This document shows positions 9,220 through 18,998 of a DNA stretch of 40,197 nucleotides, piece by piece (position 1 is the first letter of the stretch; each line of letters starts with the position of its first letter). The DNA lies in the NCBI GenBank assembly GCA_029262375.1, contig JAJCZM010000026.1, positions 1-40,197 on the forward strand, in the 5' to 3' direction. The translations under genes and the position numbers were made by a program. This DNA comes from Deltaproteobacteria bacterium (lineage in GTDB: Bacteria > Desulfobacterota > Binatia > UBA1149 > SPBQ01). The notes below the pieces were generated by a model that was given only the letters and a program-made list of their open reading frames with translations, had not been told where the DNA came from and ran no database searches.

Positions 9220-12200
9220 ATGGTCCTTTCCAAGCACAAGAGCCGCGCCGACCAACGTCGCCGCGGTGCGATCACCGCGCGCGTCGCACTGCTGTGCGCG
9301 GTCGTCGGCGCGTCGGTTTGGATCGAGACGCGGACGTCGCTTGTTCAAGCGACCGTTCTCTCGTCGATCGGTCGCAAGGCGCAAGCTCGATTGGCTCCCG
9401 GCAGCAACGCACAACGCCTACCCGCACCGACCGGCCCCTACGACGTACGGCTCGGATACACCGGTCACAGCGAACACCTTGCCAAGCTCGACGAAGCAGG
9501 ATTCGAGATCGTCGCCCAGGCCGCGCCGACACCGATGTTGCGCACGCTGACGTCGATGGGGCTCACGCCGCCCTATGCCGAGAAAGCACGCGCGGGTCTC
9601 TACATCGAGGATTCACGCAACGAGCGCCTGTTCTCTTCCGCCGAGCCGGTCCTGATCTACGAGCACTTCGACGAGATCCCGCCGCTTCTCGTCGATACAC
9701 TTCTGTTCATCGAGAATCGCGATCTACTGCGGCCTACGCCGAACCAGAATCCCGCCGTCGAGTGGCCGCGGCTCGCGCGCGCAACGCTCGAATGGGGTTG
9801 GAGTTGGTTCGGCAACGACAGTCGTGTGCCGGGCGGCAGTACACTCGCCACCCAGCTGGAGAAACTCCGCCACTCACCACAAGGATTGACGATGGGTTCG
9901 GGCGAGAAGGCTCGACAAATGGCGTCCGCAAGCTTGCGTGCGTACATCGGCGGGTCCAATACCATCGCTGCACGCAAACGTATCGTCGTAGACTATCTGA
10001 ACAGCATCAATCTGGCAGCGGTGGCGGGGCACGGCGAAGTCATCGGAGTGCCGATGGGCCTCGCGCTCTGGTACGGGTCGGACTACCGAGTCGTCACCGA
10101 TCTTATCAACGGGGACGAAGCCGACGACATGTCGCTACGCGCGAAAGCGTACGCATATCGCCAGGCACTCGGCCTCGTGCTGGCGGCCGGACGACCACAC
10201 CTGTTCCTGATCGCCGATCGAGAGGCTCTCGCGTTACGTACCGAGCGCTTCCTGGCCGTGTTGGCCGCCGAAGGTGTGATCTCAGAGCGACTGCGAGACG
10301 CCGCAATCAGCGCGCGCCCCGAGTACCACCTCAAACGGCAGGTCCCGGTATCGGCATCCCCCGACGAGCGCGACGATGCACGCCCGATGCGTGTGCAGTT
10401 AATGGGTACGCTCGGCGTGGACAGTCTCTACGAACTCGACCGGATGGACGTTTCGGTACGAACGAGTTCGATAGGCCTGTACGAAAAGGAAGTCCAGCGC
10501 CTGCTCGACGATGTCCGCAACCCCGACAGCTTCATGAATCGGCGATTCCGCACACGTGGAGTACTCGACGACACCGACCCCACGCCGCTCACGCTCAGCT
10601 TTTCGCTCTACGAGCGTACCGGCGACGTAAATCGACTGCGCATTCATGCAGATACCAAACGCTCGTCTCGCCTCGTGGACGACAGCGTCATGCTCGACCT
10701 CGGCTCGACCGCCAAGCTGCGCACGCTCGCGACCTATCTCGAAATGATGACCAATCTCTACGCCACGGCGGCTCTACCCGAGCGACGCATTGACAAGCGC
10801 GACATTCTCGCGCGTTGGGCACGCGAACGTCGGCTGGCCCGCCCCGACGAGCCGCTCATCGATTTCCTTTGGGGCGCGATGAACCGGCATTACAGCGCAT
10901 CGCCCTGGGAAAAATTCCAGACGGGGCGCGGATTCCACCGTTTCGCCAACTTCAACGACGAACACGATGACAAGCGCTTCAGTATACGAAACGCGACACG
11001 GCATTCGGTGAATCTGCCGTTTGTTCGCCTAATGCAGGATATCGTTGCGCACCTGATCTACGGCGTTTGGAGTGACAGGGCCGACATTCTCAACGACGCC
11101 GGCCATCCACTTCGCAGCGAATACCTCAAGCGCGCCGCGAGCTTCGAAACCACGCAGTCGCTGCACCGCTACTACCGGCTGTACAAAAACCGCACTCCCC
11201 AGGAGATGCGCCGTTCGTATTTCAATGCGATTCGCAAGACGCCTCGCCGGGTCGCAGTACTCATCCAGCTGATGCATCCCGATATCTCACTCGAACAGTT
11301 CACGGCCGAGATGCGCGAATGGATGGCGGATATGCCGCGCTGGGAACTCGACGACGAAGCGCTCGAGTCGATGTATTACGACTACGACCCGGAGAAGTTC
11401 ACGCCGCGCGAGCTTGCGCATCTGGCTGGCGGCGACTGGCTCCGCCTCTTCACGCTGCGGCACCTATCGACACGCCCGACCGGATTGTTCTCGGAGTTTC
11501 TCGAAGAAGGTAAGACGCAGCGCGCTCTTGCCTTCGCATGGCTCCATGCGACGAGCATGAAAGTAGCTCAAGATCGACGCATCTATTCTGAACTGGAAGT
11601 CGACGCGTTTGCGTGGCTGCACGCGCATTGGCGCGATCTCGGCTATCCGTTTGCGCGCTTGGTCCCTTCGTTGGCAACGGCCCTCGGTGCATCCGCGGAT
11701 CGCCCGACGGCACTGGCGGACTTGATGGGCATCATTCAGGCCTCAGGTCTGCGTCACCCAACACGACGCATTGAAGAAATTCGCCTGGCAGCCGACACAC
11801 CCTACGACACCGTGCTAGTTCCTCGCACCGAAGCGCCCGTTCGCGTCATGACACCGGAAGTCGCAGAGGTTTTGCGCGGCACACTGGTGGAGGTCGTCGA
11901 ACACGGTACGGCTCGACGCACCGGCGGCGCGATACCGGGGCCCGACGGCTCGCTTCTCGCGATCGGCGGCAAGACCGGTACCGGAGATCACGTCAAGAAG
12001 ACGGTCGACGCTTACGGTACGGTTGTCGCAACGTCCGCGGTCAGTCGGTCAGCCGTGTTCCCGTTTCTCATCGGCGACCGCTTCTACGGCGTCGTCACCG
12101 CATACGTAAAAGGCGAGCGCGCTGCCGACTATTCGTTCACCAGCTCGCTCGCCACCGAAATACTTCACTCACTGCGTCTCGTTCTCGTATCGATGACCGC

Positions 12201-12276
12201 AGAGCCCGCCGAAAACCACGAGTCGCACAGAATCTCTGACAGGACCTCTGAGTCGATCGCAGCTCGCGGAATCTAA
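9220..12276 (+). CDS. Atypical class A penicillin-binding protein (GT51 glycosyltransferase plus transpeptidase)
   Basis: A 1018-residue bifunctional peptidoglycan synthase. An N-terminal signal anchor lies at about 16-35. The GT51 domain shows the catalytic motif IENRD (E165) and GGSTLATQ (205-212), a variant of the usual GGSTITQQ. The transpeptidase carries all three penicillin-binding motifs: STAK (nucleophile S496, K499), SVN (596-598) and KTGTG (K918). The spacing from SVN to KTG is about 320 residues, longer than in standard enzymes, because a helix-rich insert rich in Arg, Trp and Tyr lies there. It acts in the inner membrane facing the periplasm. The Kelch/malectin gene begins 21 bp downstream, so the two could share a transcript. 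The start is uncertain, since only a distant CGGAG precedes it. Confidence 0.88.
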   Translation: MVLSKHKSRADQRRRGAITARVALLCAVVGASVWIETRTSLVQATVLSSIGRKAQARLAPGSNAQRLPAPTGPYDVRLGYTGHSEHLAKLDEAGFEIVAQAAPTPMLRTLTSMGLTPPYAEKARAGLYIEDSRNERLFSSAEPVLIYEHFDEIPPLLVDTLLFIENRDLLRPTPNQNPAVEWPRLARATLEWGWSWFGNDSRVPGGSTLATQLEKLRHSPQGLTMGSGEKARQMASASLRAYIGGSNTIAARKRIVVDYLNSINLAAVAGHGEVIGVPMGLALWYGSDYRVVTDLINGDEADDMSLRAKAYAYRQALGLVLAAGRPHLFLIADREALALRTERFLAVLAAEGVISERLRDAAISARPEYHLKRQVPVSASPDERDDARPMRVQLMGTLGVDSLYELDRMDVSVRTSSIGLYEKEVQRLLDDVRNPDSFMNRRFRTRGVLDDTDPTPLTLSFSLYERTGDVNRLRIHADTKRSSRLVDDSVMLDLGSTAKLRTLATYLEMMTNLYATAALPERRIDKRDILARWARERRLARPDEPLIDFLWGAMNRHYSASPWEKFQTGRGFHRFANFNDEHDDKRFSIRNATRHSVNLPFVRLMQDIVAHLIYGVWSDRADILNDAGHPLRSEYLKRAASFETTQSLHRYYRLYKNRTPQEMRRSYFNAIRKTPRRVAVLIQLMHPDISLEQFTAEMREWMADMPRWELDDEALESMYYDYDPEKFTPRELAHLAGGDWLRLFTLRHLSTRPTGLFSEFLEEGKTQRALAFAWLHATSMKVAQDRRIYSELEVDAFAWLHAHWRDLGYPFARLVPSLATALGASADRPTALADLMGIIQASGLRHPTRRIEEIRLAADTPYDTVLVPRTEAPVRVMTPEVAEVLRGTLVEVVEHGTARRTGGAIPGPDGSLLAIGGKTGTGDHVKKTVDAYGTVVATSAVSRSAVFPFLIGDRFYGVVTAYVKGERAADYSFTSSLATEILHSLRLVLVSMTAEPAENHESHRISDRTSESIAARGI

Positions 12277-12297
12277 TACCATAGGACCACTCCTAAG

Positions 12298-15200
12298 ATG
12301 CGCAAACCAAGCAACCTACAGTATCTAGCAACCTCGCTACTCTTACTCGGCCTGATCGGTTCGGGTCTCACGCTGGCAACGGCGACGCAGGTGCACGCTC
12401 ACGCATGTACAACCGACACGGACGGAGACGGGATCTGCGACGAGCACGATCTATGCCCCAACGACGTCGGTGCGGACGAACTCGCCTGCCTAGGCGAGGC
12501 CGAGTATCTGTTCAACGGTCAACCCGCTCCGTTCGAATTGAACAACGCCGGCGCCGTCGCACACGACGGACTGATCTACCTGATCAGTGGTGAGCAAGGA
12601 CCGGAGACGTCGATCTACGATCCCGCCACCGATACCTGGAGCGCCGGCGTTGCCCTGCCCGGGGACCGAAACCACTTCCAACCGTTGTCGGTGGGCGGGA
12701 AGATCTACATTCTCGGCGGCCAGTTCGGGATCCCCAGTCCTGCGACCGACGAAGTACTCATGTTCGACCCGGCCAACCCCGGACTCGGCTGGCAGACGCG
12801 TGCCGCGATGCCGACAGCACGCGGCGCTGCGGCATGTGACGCTGACGGCACGCTCATTTATTGCGCCGGTGGCTACGTGAACGGGATCTCTTCGGACGTA
12901 CTCGAAGTATACGATACCGTGAACGACGTTTGGTCGACGCTGTCGCCCATGCCCCGAATTCGCGACCATGCGCGCGGTCACATCGTTGACGGCCGCTTCT
13001 ATGTCATCGGCGGCCTCGTCGGCAGCGTCGATGCTACGCTCGAGTTCACCGACATCTACGAGATCGCTACCGATACCTGGCTCATGCCGGGTGCGCCGAT
13101 GCCTGATCCACGCGGCGGCCACAACTCGGCTGTCATCCAGGGTCGCATCCTCATCTTCGGCGGCGAAGGCGGCGGACCGGTCGACGGCGCCTACGATGCG
13201 GTCAACGAATACGACCCAGACACCGACAGCTGGCGCACACTGCCCCCGATGCCTACCGCGCGCCAAGGTCTGGCGGCTACAGTCACGGACGCGCACGACG
13301 GACTACATCCGCGCGTGTATCTGCTCGCCGGCTCTCCGCGCGGCGGCGGAGGCAAGACAGACCACAACGAGATCTTTCGCTACGAACGCTGCGTCGCAGA
13401 TAGCGGATGCGAAGACCTCAATCCTTGCACGATCGACACCTGCGACCTCACAGCCGGGCGTTGCACGAACACTGTCATCGCGGCACCAACGGCCGAATGC
13501 CCGGATCCCGACAACGACGGGCTCGATGCATTCGAAGACCCGTGCCCGGTCGATGCGCGCAACCTTTGTGCAGGCAGTGTCGCCGTGGACACCAGCAGTG
13601 GTACGCCGATTCGCGTCAACGCGAACGTGTCGAACGCCGAATGCTCGGGCGACAAGATCGATTGCAACGGCGACCAATGGTACGCGGATTTCGGCTACAA
13701 CCAGGCCGCGAAGGCCAGCACCTGCAATCTCAACGGCGGCGGCGAAGCCTGTGTGATCTCGGGCATCGATACGCTGTTCGGCTGCGACGACGAAACGACG
13801 GAAGATCTGTTCCAGTGTGAGCATTCGGATCGCAATCCCGACCCGGACCTCATCTACAGCTACGACGTGCCGGCCGGCAACTACGTCGTCAACCTGTTCT
13901 TCGCGAACACGTACGACGGAACACCGATGCCGAGCGGTCGCATTTTCGACATCTACGTCCAAGGCATCCTCGCCCATGACGATTTCGAGGTCGTGCGGGA
14001 CGCGGGCGCGAACGCCCGCGCGGTCGTACGGTCTAGCGTAGCAGCGGTTATCGGGAGCGAGGGGCTGACGATCTCCTTCGGCGCCGTGGTTGACAGCCCG
14101 GCGCTCAAAGCCATCGAAGTCATCGCGATGACGCCGGGTGCGACGACGACATCCACCACGTCGACCACCTCGACGACAACGAGTACATCCACAACGAGCA
14201 CGAGCACCAGTACCAGTACGAGCACAAGTACGAGCACGACAACTACGACGCTTGCGCCGGATTGCTTGGACGACGGAGACTGTAACGACGGCAACGCCTG
14301 CAACGGCGTCGAGATGTGCAACGCAGCGTTGGAGTGCGAATCCGGCACACCGCTGGTCTGCGACGACGGCGATGCGTGCAACGGCGCGGAGTCCTGCGAC
14401 GCCGCCACCGGTTGCAGCACCGGAACGCCGCTGGTCTGCGACGACGGCGATGCGTGCAACGGCGTAGAGTCCTGCGACGCTACCACCGGTTGCAGTGCCG
14501 GAACGCCGCTCAGTTGTGACGACGGCGATGTATGTAACGGCGCAGAGTCCTGCGACGCCGCCACCGGTTGCAGCGCCGGAACGCCGCTCAGTTGCGACGA
14601 CGGCGATGCCTGTAACGGCGCGGAGTCCTGCGACGCCGCTACCGGTTGCAACGCCGGAACGCCGCTCAGTTGCGACGACGGCGATGCGTGCAACGGCGCG
14701 GAATCCTGCGACGCCGCTACCGGTTGCAGCGCCGGAACTCCGCTCAGTTGCGACGACGGCGATGCCTGTAACGGCGCGGAGTCCTGCGACGCCGCTACCG
14801 GTTGCAACGCCGGAACGCCGCTCACCTGCGACGACGGCGATGTATGCAACGGAGCGGAGTCCTGCGACTCTGAGTTCGGCTGCACGACGGGCACCCCGCT
14901 CGAGTGCAACGACGCGAACGTCTGCAACGGCGACGAGATCTGCGATGCGGTTGGCGGCTGCGTTGCCGGCATTCCGCTCAGCTGCGATGACGGCGATGTA
15001 TGCAACGGCGTCGAGTCCTGCGACGCGTCCGCCGGATGCCTGTCGGGGCTCTCACTCGACTGCGATGACGGCGACGTGTGTACGACAGACAGTTGCGACC
15101 AGCTTAGCGGTTGCGGCTACGCCGACAATTTCGATCCCTGCGAGGATGACGGGGATATCTGTACCGACGACGTATGCGACGGTGCCGGTACCTGCGCGCA

Positions 15201-15855
15201 TGTCACGAATCCCGCGAATGATCCGACTTGTGAGCCGCCTACTACCACGACGACCACAAGCACATCGACGACGTCGACAACGACGACGTCCACTTCAACC
15301 ACGTCCACGACCATGCCGGACGTAGACGCGTGTGCTGCCGAGCCGCTATGGGGATGTCGCCAGTCGAGGCGAGCGACGTTCCGCGTAGTGCGAACGTCGT
15401 CGCCCATCGGCAACATCATGATCTGGCGCTGGAAGTACGGCGAGTACACGCCGATAGAGGCGTTCGGGGATCCATCGCTCGATACCACGAACCGTGTGTG
15501 TGTCTATGATTTCGATGCAGGCGTCGGATCGTTGGCGACCAGTCTGACGATACCGGCCGGTGAGAACTGGGAGTTCGTGCCGGAGAACAACGCCTGGCGC
15601 TATACCGACTGGTACGGCGAGAACGACGGCGTTGCGTGGCTCCGCATGCGCGGTTCCGGCACCCGGCGAGCACGGATCGGTATGGGCGCGCTAGGCAACA
15701 ACATCCCGATGCCGGAGCCGGTCTCAAACAAGAAGATGTTCCGCAAGGATCCGCGTGTCACCGTACAACTGCAGAGCGACACCGGCGAGTGTTTCCACAC
15801 TCGCTTCAAGCAGCCGCGCAGGCACACACGCACCTGGTTCTGGGCGAACCGCTAG
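12298..15855 (+). CDS. Giant secreted protein: Kelch propeller, malectin-like domain, Cys-rich repeats, Thr/Ser linkers
   Basis: An 1185-residue modular protein. A signal peptide (1 to about 36) is followed by a thrombospondin-3-like calcium loop, DTDGDGICDEHDLC. A Kelch-type propeller spans about 60-365, with repeated YDPATDTW- and IYILGGQ-like strands. A second calcium loop (DPDNDGLDAFEDPC) leads to a malectin-like domain (about 425-613) with its own Cys set and the YDVPAGNYVVNLFFAN strand. A Thr/Ser linker (about 618-655) joins about ten near-identical 26-residue Cys repeats (688-947). A second linker (about 981-1006) precedes an unrecognised 177-residue C-terminal domain. Malectin domains and Kelch propellers bind carbohydrate or protein, so an adhesive or structural surface role is inferred. 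The ribosome site is weak (AGGA). Confidence 0.85.
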   Translation: MRKPSNLQYLATSLLLLGLIGSGLTLATATQVHAHACTTDTDGDGICDEHDLCPNDVGADELACLGEAEYLFNGQPAPFELNNAGAVAHDGLIYLISGEQGPETSIYDPATDTWSAGVALPGDRNHFQPLSVGGKIYILGGQFGIPSPATDEVLMFDPANPGLGWQTRAAMPTARGAAACDADGTLIYCAGGYVNGISSDVLEVYDTVNDVWSTLSPMPRIRDHARGHIVDGRFYVIGGLVGSVDATLEFTDIYEIATDTWLMPGAPMPDPRGGHNSAVIQGRILIFGGEGGGPVDGAYDAVNEYDPDTDSWRTLPPMPTARQGLAATVTDAHDGLHPRVYLLAGSPRGGGGKTDHNEIFRYERCVADSGCEDLNPCTIDTCDLTAGRCTNTVIAAPTAECPDPDNDGLDAFEDPCPVDARNLCAGSVAVDTSSGTPIRVNANVSNAECSGDKIDCNGDQWYADFGYNQAAKASTCNLNGGGEACVISGIDTLFGCDDETTEDLFQCEHSDRNPDPDLIYSYDVPAGNYVVNLFFANTYDGTPMPSGRIFDIYVQGILAHDDFEVVRDAGANARAVVRSSVAAVIGSEGLTISFGAVVDSPALKAIEVIAMTPGATTTSTTSTTSTTTSTSTTSTSTSTSTSTSTSTTTTTLAPDCLDDGDCNDGNACNGVEMCNAALECESGTPLVCDDGDACNGAESCDAATGCSTGTPLVCDDGDACNGVESCDATTGCSAGTPLSCDDGDVCNGAESCDAATGCSAGTPLSCDDGDACNGAESCDAATGCNAGTPLSCDDGDACNGAESCDAATGCSAGTPLSCDDGDACNGAESCDAATGCNAGTPLTCDDGDVCNGAESCDSEFGCTTGTPLECNDANVCNGDEICDAVGGCVAGIPLSCDDGDVCNGVESCDASAGCLSGLSLDCDDGDVCTTDSCDQLSGCGYADNFDPCEDDGDICTDDVCDGAGTCAHVTNPANDPTCEPPTTTTTTSTSTTSTTTTSTSTTSTTMPDVDACAAEPLWGCRQSRRATFRVVRTSSPIGNIMIWRWKYGEYTPIEAFGDPSLDTTNRVCVYDFDAGVGSLATSLTIPAGENWEFVPENNAWRYTDWYGENDGVAWLRMRGSGTRRARIGMGALGNNIPMPEPVSNKKMFRKDPRVTVQLQSDTGECFHTRFKQPRRHTRTWFWANR
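14359..15138 (+). repeat. Ten tandem 78-bp coding repeats (26-residue Cys-rich units)
   Basis: Units begin at 14359 and recur every 78 bp (14437, 14515, 14593, 14671, 14749, 14827, 14905, 14983, 15061). The core units read CDDGDACNGAESCDAATG followed by C.AGTPL(S/T/V), with only scattered changes. The last three are more diverged, and a diverged leader copy precedes the array at about 14269. Each core unit has four Cys and an Asp-rich loop, as in disulfide-rich calcium-binding stalk modules. Units 4-7 are nearly identical at DNA level, which suggests recent unequal exchange. Confidence 0.9.
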
Positions 15856-15914
15856 CACCAGCGAGCGATTAGCGAATACGCGCAGAAGCGGTTCGCGCGC
15901 AGACGAACAAACAG

Positions 15915-15942
15915 CAGGCGCCGGGGATTACCTCGGCGCCTG
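15915..15942. terminator. Bidirectional terminator between converging genes
   Basis: CAGGCGCCG (15915-15923) pairs perfectly with CGGCGCCTG (15934-15942) around a 10-base loop. TTTGTGTG follows on + and CTGTTTGTTCG on -, so it can end both the giant secreted-protein gene and rapA. Confidence 0.8.
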
Positions 15943-15970
15943 TTTGTGTGGGCGAGACTGAGAGTCGGTG

Positions 15971-18859
15971 TCACGTAGACAGCGGAGGGCCGATCCACAG
16001 TAGCCGCACGCAGTCGAGCCGCAATCGCGAGCGACCGACGTGACCACGCAAATTCTCCAACTCCCGCTCAGCCTCGTCGACTTCCGACGCATCGACTTGC
16101 TCGTTGACTCGCGCCAGCTCGCGCAAGCGATCCACCTCTCGTAACAGGTCGGTCTCGAGCGCCCGCGCGGCCTCATCGCGCAACGCTTCGGCCTTCTTCT
16201 CAGCACTCTTGTTCGCGGTGGTGAGCATCGTTTCGAGCAGGTCTCGCAGCGTACTCTGTCGCTGCACCACCCAGTCGGTCGGCGCCCGCGTCATGAGGGA
16301 AGCATCGGCGAACAAGTCGTCTGCATCGTCTACCGCCCTGCCCTTGTGGTCGCTGACGACTCGAATGGGCGTTGGCGGCAAGAAGCGCCCACAGTGCAGC
16401 GAAGGCGGCGCAATGGCTTCGAGCACGAACACGGTCTCCAGCAACATACGCGCCGGTTTCGGACCTTCGATGACTGCGAAGCATGCGTTGCCGGTATCGC
16501 CGGAACATAGATGCTCGATCGCGTCAGTGATCAACGGATGGTCCCAGCTGAAGAACTCGAAGTCCTCTCGCACGAGCGCCACCTCGCGATCAAACGTGAT
16601 GGTGCGACGTCCGCCTTCGAGAGATGGCAGCTCCACGGCGCGAAGCGCGTCGGGGTTGAGCTGATAACAACGCGGCGCGATCTCTTCGGCATAGACGTGA
16701 AACGCGTCGAGTAGCCGCAGTGCGAAATCCTCAAAATCTCCGTCGGTAGCCGCGGCACTGACCGCATCGACCAGTTCGTCGGCGCGCGGCTGACGCAGCG
16801 ATGCCATCTCGAGCAGTAGATCTCGGCCCTGCTCGACAACCGCCGCGAGTTCGGTGTGCGCCCTACTGGTCTGTTCGATGATCGCATCCATCTCGTCGGC
16901 TTCGGGTGCACCGGATGTCACGATACGAACGACATCGTTACCGAAGCGTTCCAGCAACGCTTGCGCACTCGTGGTCGGTCGCGCGAAAACACCGATTCCT
17001 TCGTGGTGCCACCGCACGAGCGCTTCCATTCCGCCGCCCTCGACGTACGGAACGTCGATGCGCACGACACCGCGCTGTCCGATGCGGTCAAGGCGTCCGA
17101 TACGCTGCTCGACGAGATCGGGATCGAGCGGTAGGTCGAACATCATCATGTTCTGGGCATGCTGAAAATTACGGCCTTCGCTGCCGATCTCCGAGCAGAT
17201 CATCACACGCGCACCGTCGGGCTCAGCGAACCATGCGGCATTGCGGTCGCGCTGCACGACGTTGAGGTCCTCGTGGAACAGAGCGATATCGATCCCGCGC
17301 TTCGCGTCGATCGCGTCCTTGATCGCTTGGGCCTTCGCCGCATTCGAGCAGAACACTAGTACGTTCGAGTCGTCGGACTCCGACAGAAAGGCGAGCAAGT
17401 GCTCGATGCGCGGATCATCGGCCAAATCGTAACGCGTGCGCTTGGTGACACGAGCCAGACCGAGATCGAGCGCCAATTCTTTGGCAAGTCGGTCTGCGAC
17501 CTTGGTATCGGCAGCCGCCGGTAACCCATGCACGTGGATTTCACGCTCGGGAAAGCGCGGCATCGCGCTGCGGGTGTTACGAAACATCGCACGCCCGGGC
17601 CCGTGCCGATCGATCAATCGCGATAGAACTTCCGAGCGCCCGTCTGCATTGGCCAACGACTCGGCAATCGATTCGGGCGATTCACCGAGGACTTCACCGA
17701 GACCGCGATAGTCGTCCTCGCTCGGCGTGGCACCGTCGATCAGACAGCGCCCGAGGCCGGCGACTTGTCCGTATCGATCCGACTCTTTCTTCCACCTGTC
17801 GAAATCGTCGTAGCGCTGCGGATCAAGAAGGTGAAGCCTTGCGAAGTGACTGCGCTCGCCGAGTTGCTGCGGAGTTGCAGTCAGTAGCAGTAAGCCGCGC
17901 GAATTCGCGGCGATCGCCTGGACTGCCGCGTACTCGGGACTGGAGTTCTCTCCTTCACGCACCAGATGATGCGCTTCATCGACCACGACGACGTCCCAGC
18001 CCGCATCGGCGGCTTGCTGCGTGCGTATCGACGAACTCGTCACGAGACCGAGCCCTGCCAACACCAACTGCTCGCTGGAAAACGGATTCGCGCCGGCCAC
18101 TGATCCCTCGGCCGCGCCGCAACGGTCTTCGTCGAACAACGCAAAACGCAAGTTGAATCGGCGGCGCTGCTCGACGAGCCACTGATGCACGAGAGAATCC
18201 GGTGTGAGAATCAAGACGCGCGACGCACGCCCAGTCGCGATGAGCCTGTTGATCGACAGGCAAGCCTCTATCGTCTTGCCGAGACCGGTCTCATCGGCCA
18301 GCAGCACGCGCGGCGTGGCGCGCGAGGCAACCTCCGATGCGATGAAAAACTGATGAGGCAATAGCTCGAGCCGGGGCCCGACGAATCCGCGTACCGGCGA
18401 TCGCCGAATATCGTGCAGCCGGGCGAGTGCCTCGAGACGGAGCGCGAATCGATGCGGCTTCGAGGTACGCCCCGACAGTAGGCGCTCGCGCGGGCCCATG
18501 AGCGATACCGTATCGGCGATCTCGTACTCCGGTAGTTCCTCGCCGTCGCACAAATAGGTCAGCAGGCCGTCCGCTTCGACGACATCGTCGATTCGAAGCG
18601 TACGCCCTTCTTTGTCTACGATGGAGTCGCCGGCGGCGAAACGAACGCGCCGAAGCGGTGCCGAGCGAATGGCGTAGCGCTTGCTCTCGCCGGCCTCAAC
18701 GAAGGCCACGACCAGGCTGCGATCATCTACATCGACGATCGTACCGATGCCGAGATCTCGTTCTGCTTCGCTCAGCCAGCGCTGGCCGGGTACGATGTGT
18801 GGTGGTTTTCGGTTTCCAGGCGTTGGCACGCCGCCACTGTATACGGGACGGCGTGCCAT
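15971..18859 (-). CDS. rapA: RNA polymerase-associated Swi2/Snf2 ATPase RapA (HepA)
   Basis: A 962-residue protein, close to the 968 of E. coli RapA and collinear with it. The N-terminal tandem-Tudor-like region begins with PGQRWLSEAERDLGIGT. The ATPase follows with Walker A ADETGLGKT (K195), the DEAHH box (D294-H298) and LLLTATPQQLG. The RapA-specific FRNTRSAMPRFPEREIH, ICSEIGSEGRNFQ (motif V) and EQRIGRLDRIGQ (motif VI) complete lobe 2. The C-terminal half keeps ITFDREVALVRED, DHPLITDAI and FLPPTPIRV. RapA recycles RNA polymerase after transcription. I chose ATG 18859; an open extension to 19039 has no family similarity. The start lies about 24 residues before the usual family N-terminus. 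The upstream leader holds a tandem repeat and a hairpin. Confidence 0.95.
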   Translation of the reverse strand: MARRPVYSGGVPTPGNRKPPHIVPGQRWLSEAERDLGIGTIVDVDDRSLVVAFVEAGESKRYAIRSAPLRRVRFAAGDSIVDKEGRTLRIDDVVEADGLLTYLCDGEELPEYEIADTVSLMGPRERLLSGRTSKPHRFALRLEALARLHDIRRSPVRGFVGPRLELLPHQFFIASEVASRATPRVLLADETGLGKTIEACLSINRLIATGRASRVLILTPDSLVHQWLVEQRRRFNLRFALFDEDRCGAAEGSVAGANPFSSEQLVLAGLGLVTSSSIRTQQAADAGWDVVVVDEAHHLVREGENSSPEYAAVQAIAANSRGLLLLTATPQQLGERSHFARLHLLDPQRYDDFDRWKKESDRYGQVAGLGRCLIDGATPSEDDYRGLGEVLGESPESIAESLANADGRSEVLSRLIDRHGPGRAMFRNTRSAMPRFPEREIHVHGLPAAADTKVADRLAKELALDLGLARVTKRTRYDLADDPRIEHLLAFLSESDDSNVLVFCSNAAKAQAIKDAIDAKRGIDIALFHEDLNVVQRDRNAAWFAEPDGARVMICSEIGSEGRNFQHAQNMMMFDLPLDPDLVEQRIGRLDRIGQRGVVRIDVPYVEGGGMEALVRWHHEGIGVFARPTTSAQALLERFGNDVVRIVTSGAPEADEMDAIIEQTSRAHTELAAVVEQGRDLLLEMASLRQPRADELVDAVSAAATDGDFEDFALRLLDAFHVYAEEIAPRCYQLNPDALRAVELPSLEGGRRTITFDREVALVREDFEFFSWDHPLITDAIEHLCSGDTGNACFAVIEGPKPARMLLETVFVLEAIAPPSLHCGRFLPPTPIRVVSDHKGRAVDDADDLFADASLMTRAPTDWVVQRQSTLRDLLETMLTTANKSAEKKAEALRDEAARALETDLLREVDRLRELARVNEQVDASEVDEAERELENLRGHVGRSRLRLDCVRLLWIGPPLST

Positions 18860-18910
18860 GCACGCGATGATCGCCCGTAAACTCGATCCGGCTCGCCGCA
18901 AAACATTTTT

Positions 18911-18938
18911 TACTGCATGGGTTTTGCTGCGTGGGTTC
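18911..18938. repeat. Imperfect 14-bp tandem repeat in the rapA upstream region
   Basis: TTACTGCATGGGTT (18911-18924) is followed directly by TTGCTGCGTGGGTT (18925-18938), with two mismatches. Its right end also pairs with GGACCCAC just downstream (about 18949-18956), making a possible hairpin. It lies between rapA (-) and the divergent DUF5360 gene. Confidence 0.6.
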
Positions 18939-18998
18939 TGTAGCATTGGACCCACCCAACCGCCTTCTCGCGGATCCGGTGAGTAGGAACAACCACGA

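Noticed and set aside
9294..10793. A 499-residue plus-strand frame inside the penicillin-binding protein gene
   Set aside because: Arg-rich shadow of the true frame, with no family motif; the true frame has all PBP motifs.
13953..15005. A 350-residue minus-strand open frame with regular SSQLSGVPALQPVAASQ units
   Set aside because: It is the antisense of the 78-bp Cys-rich repeats; the repeated look comes from the sense gene, and there is no start context.
14359..15138. CRISPR-like regular repeats
   Set aside because: The 78-bp period is continuous, coding and without unique spacers.
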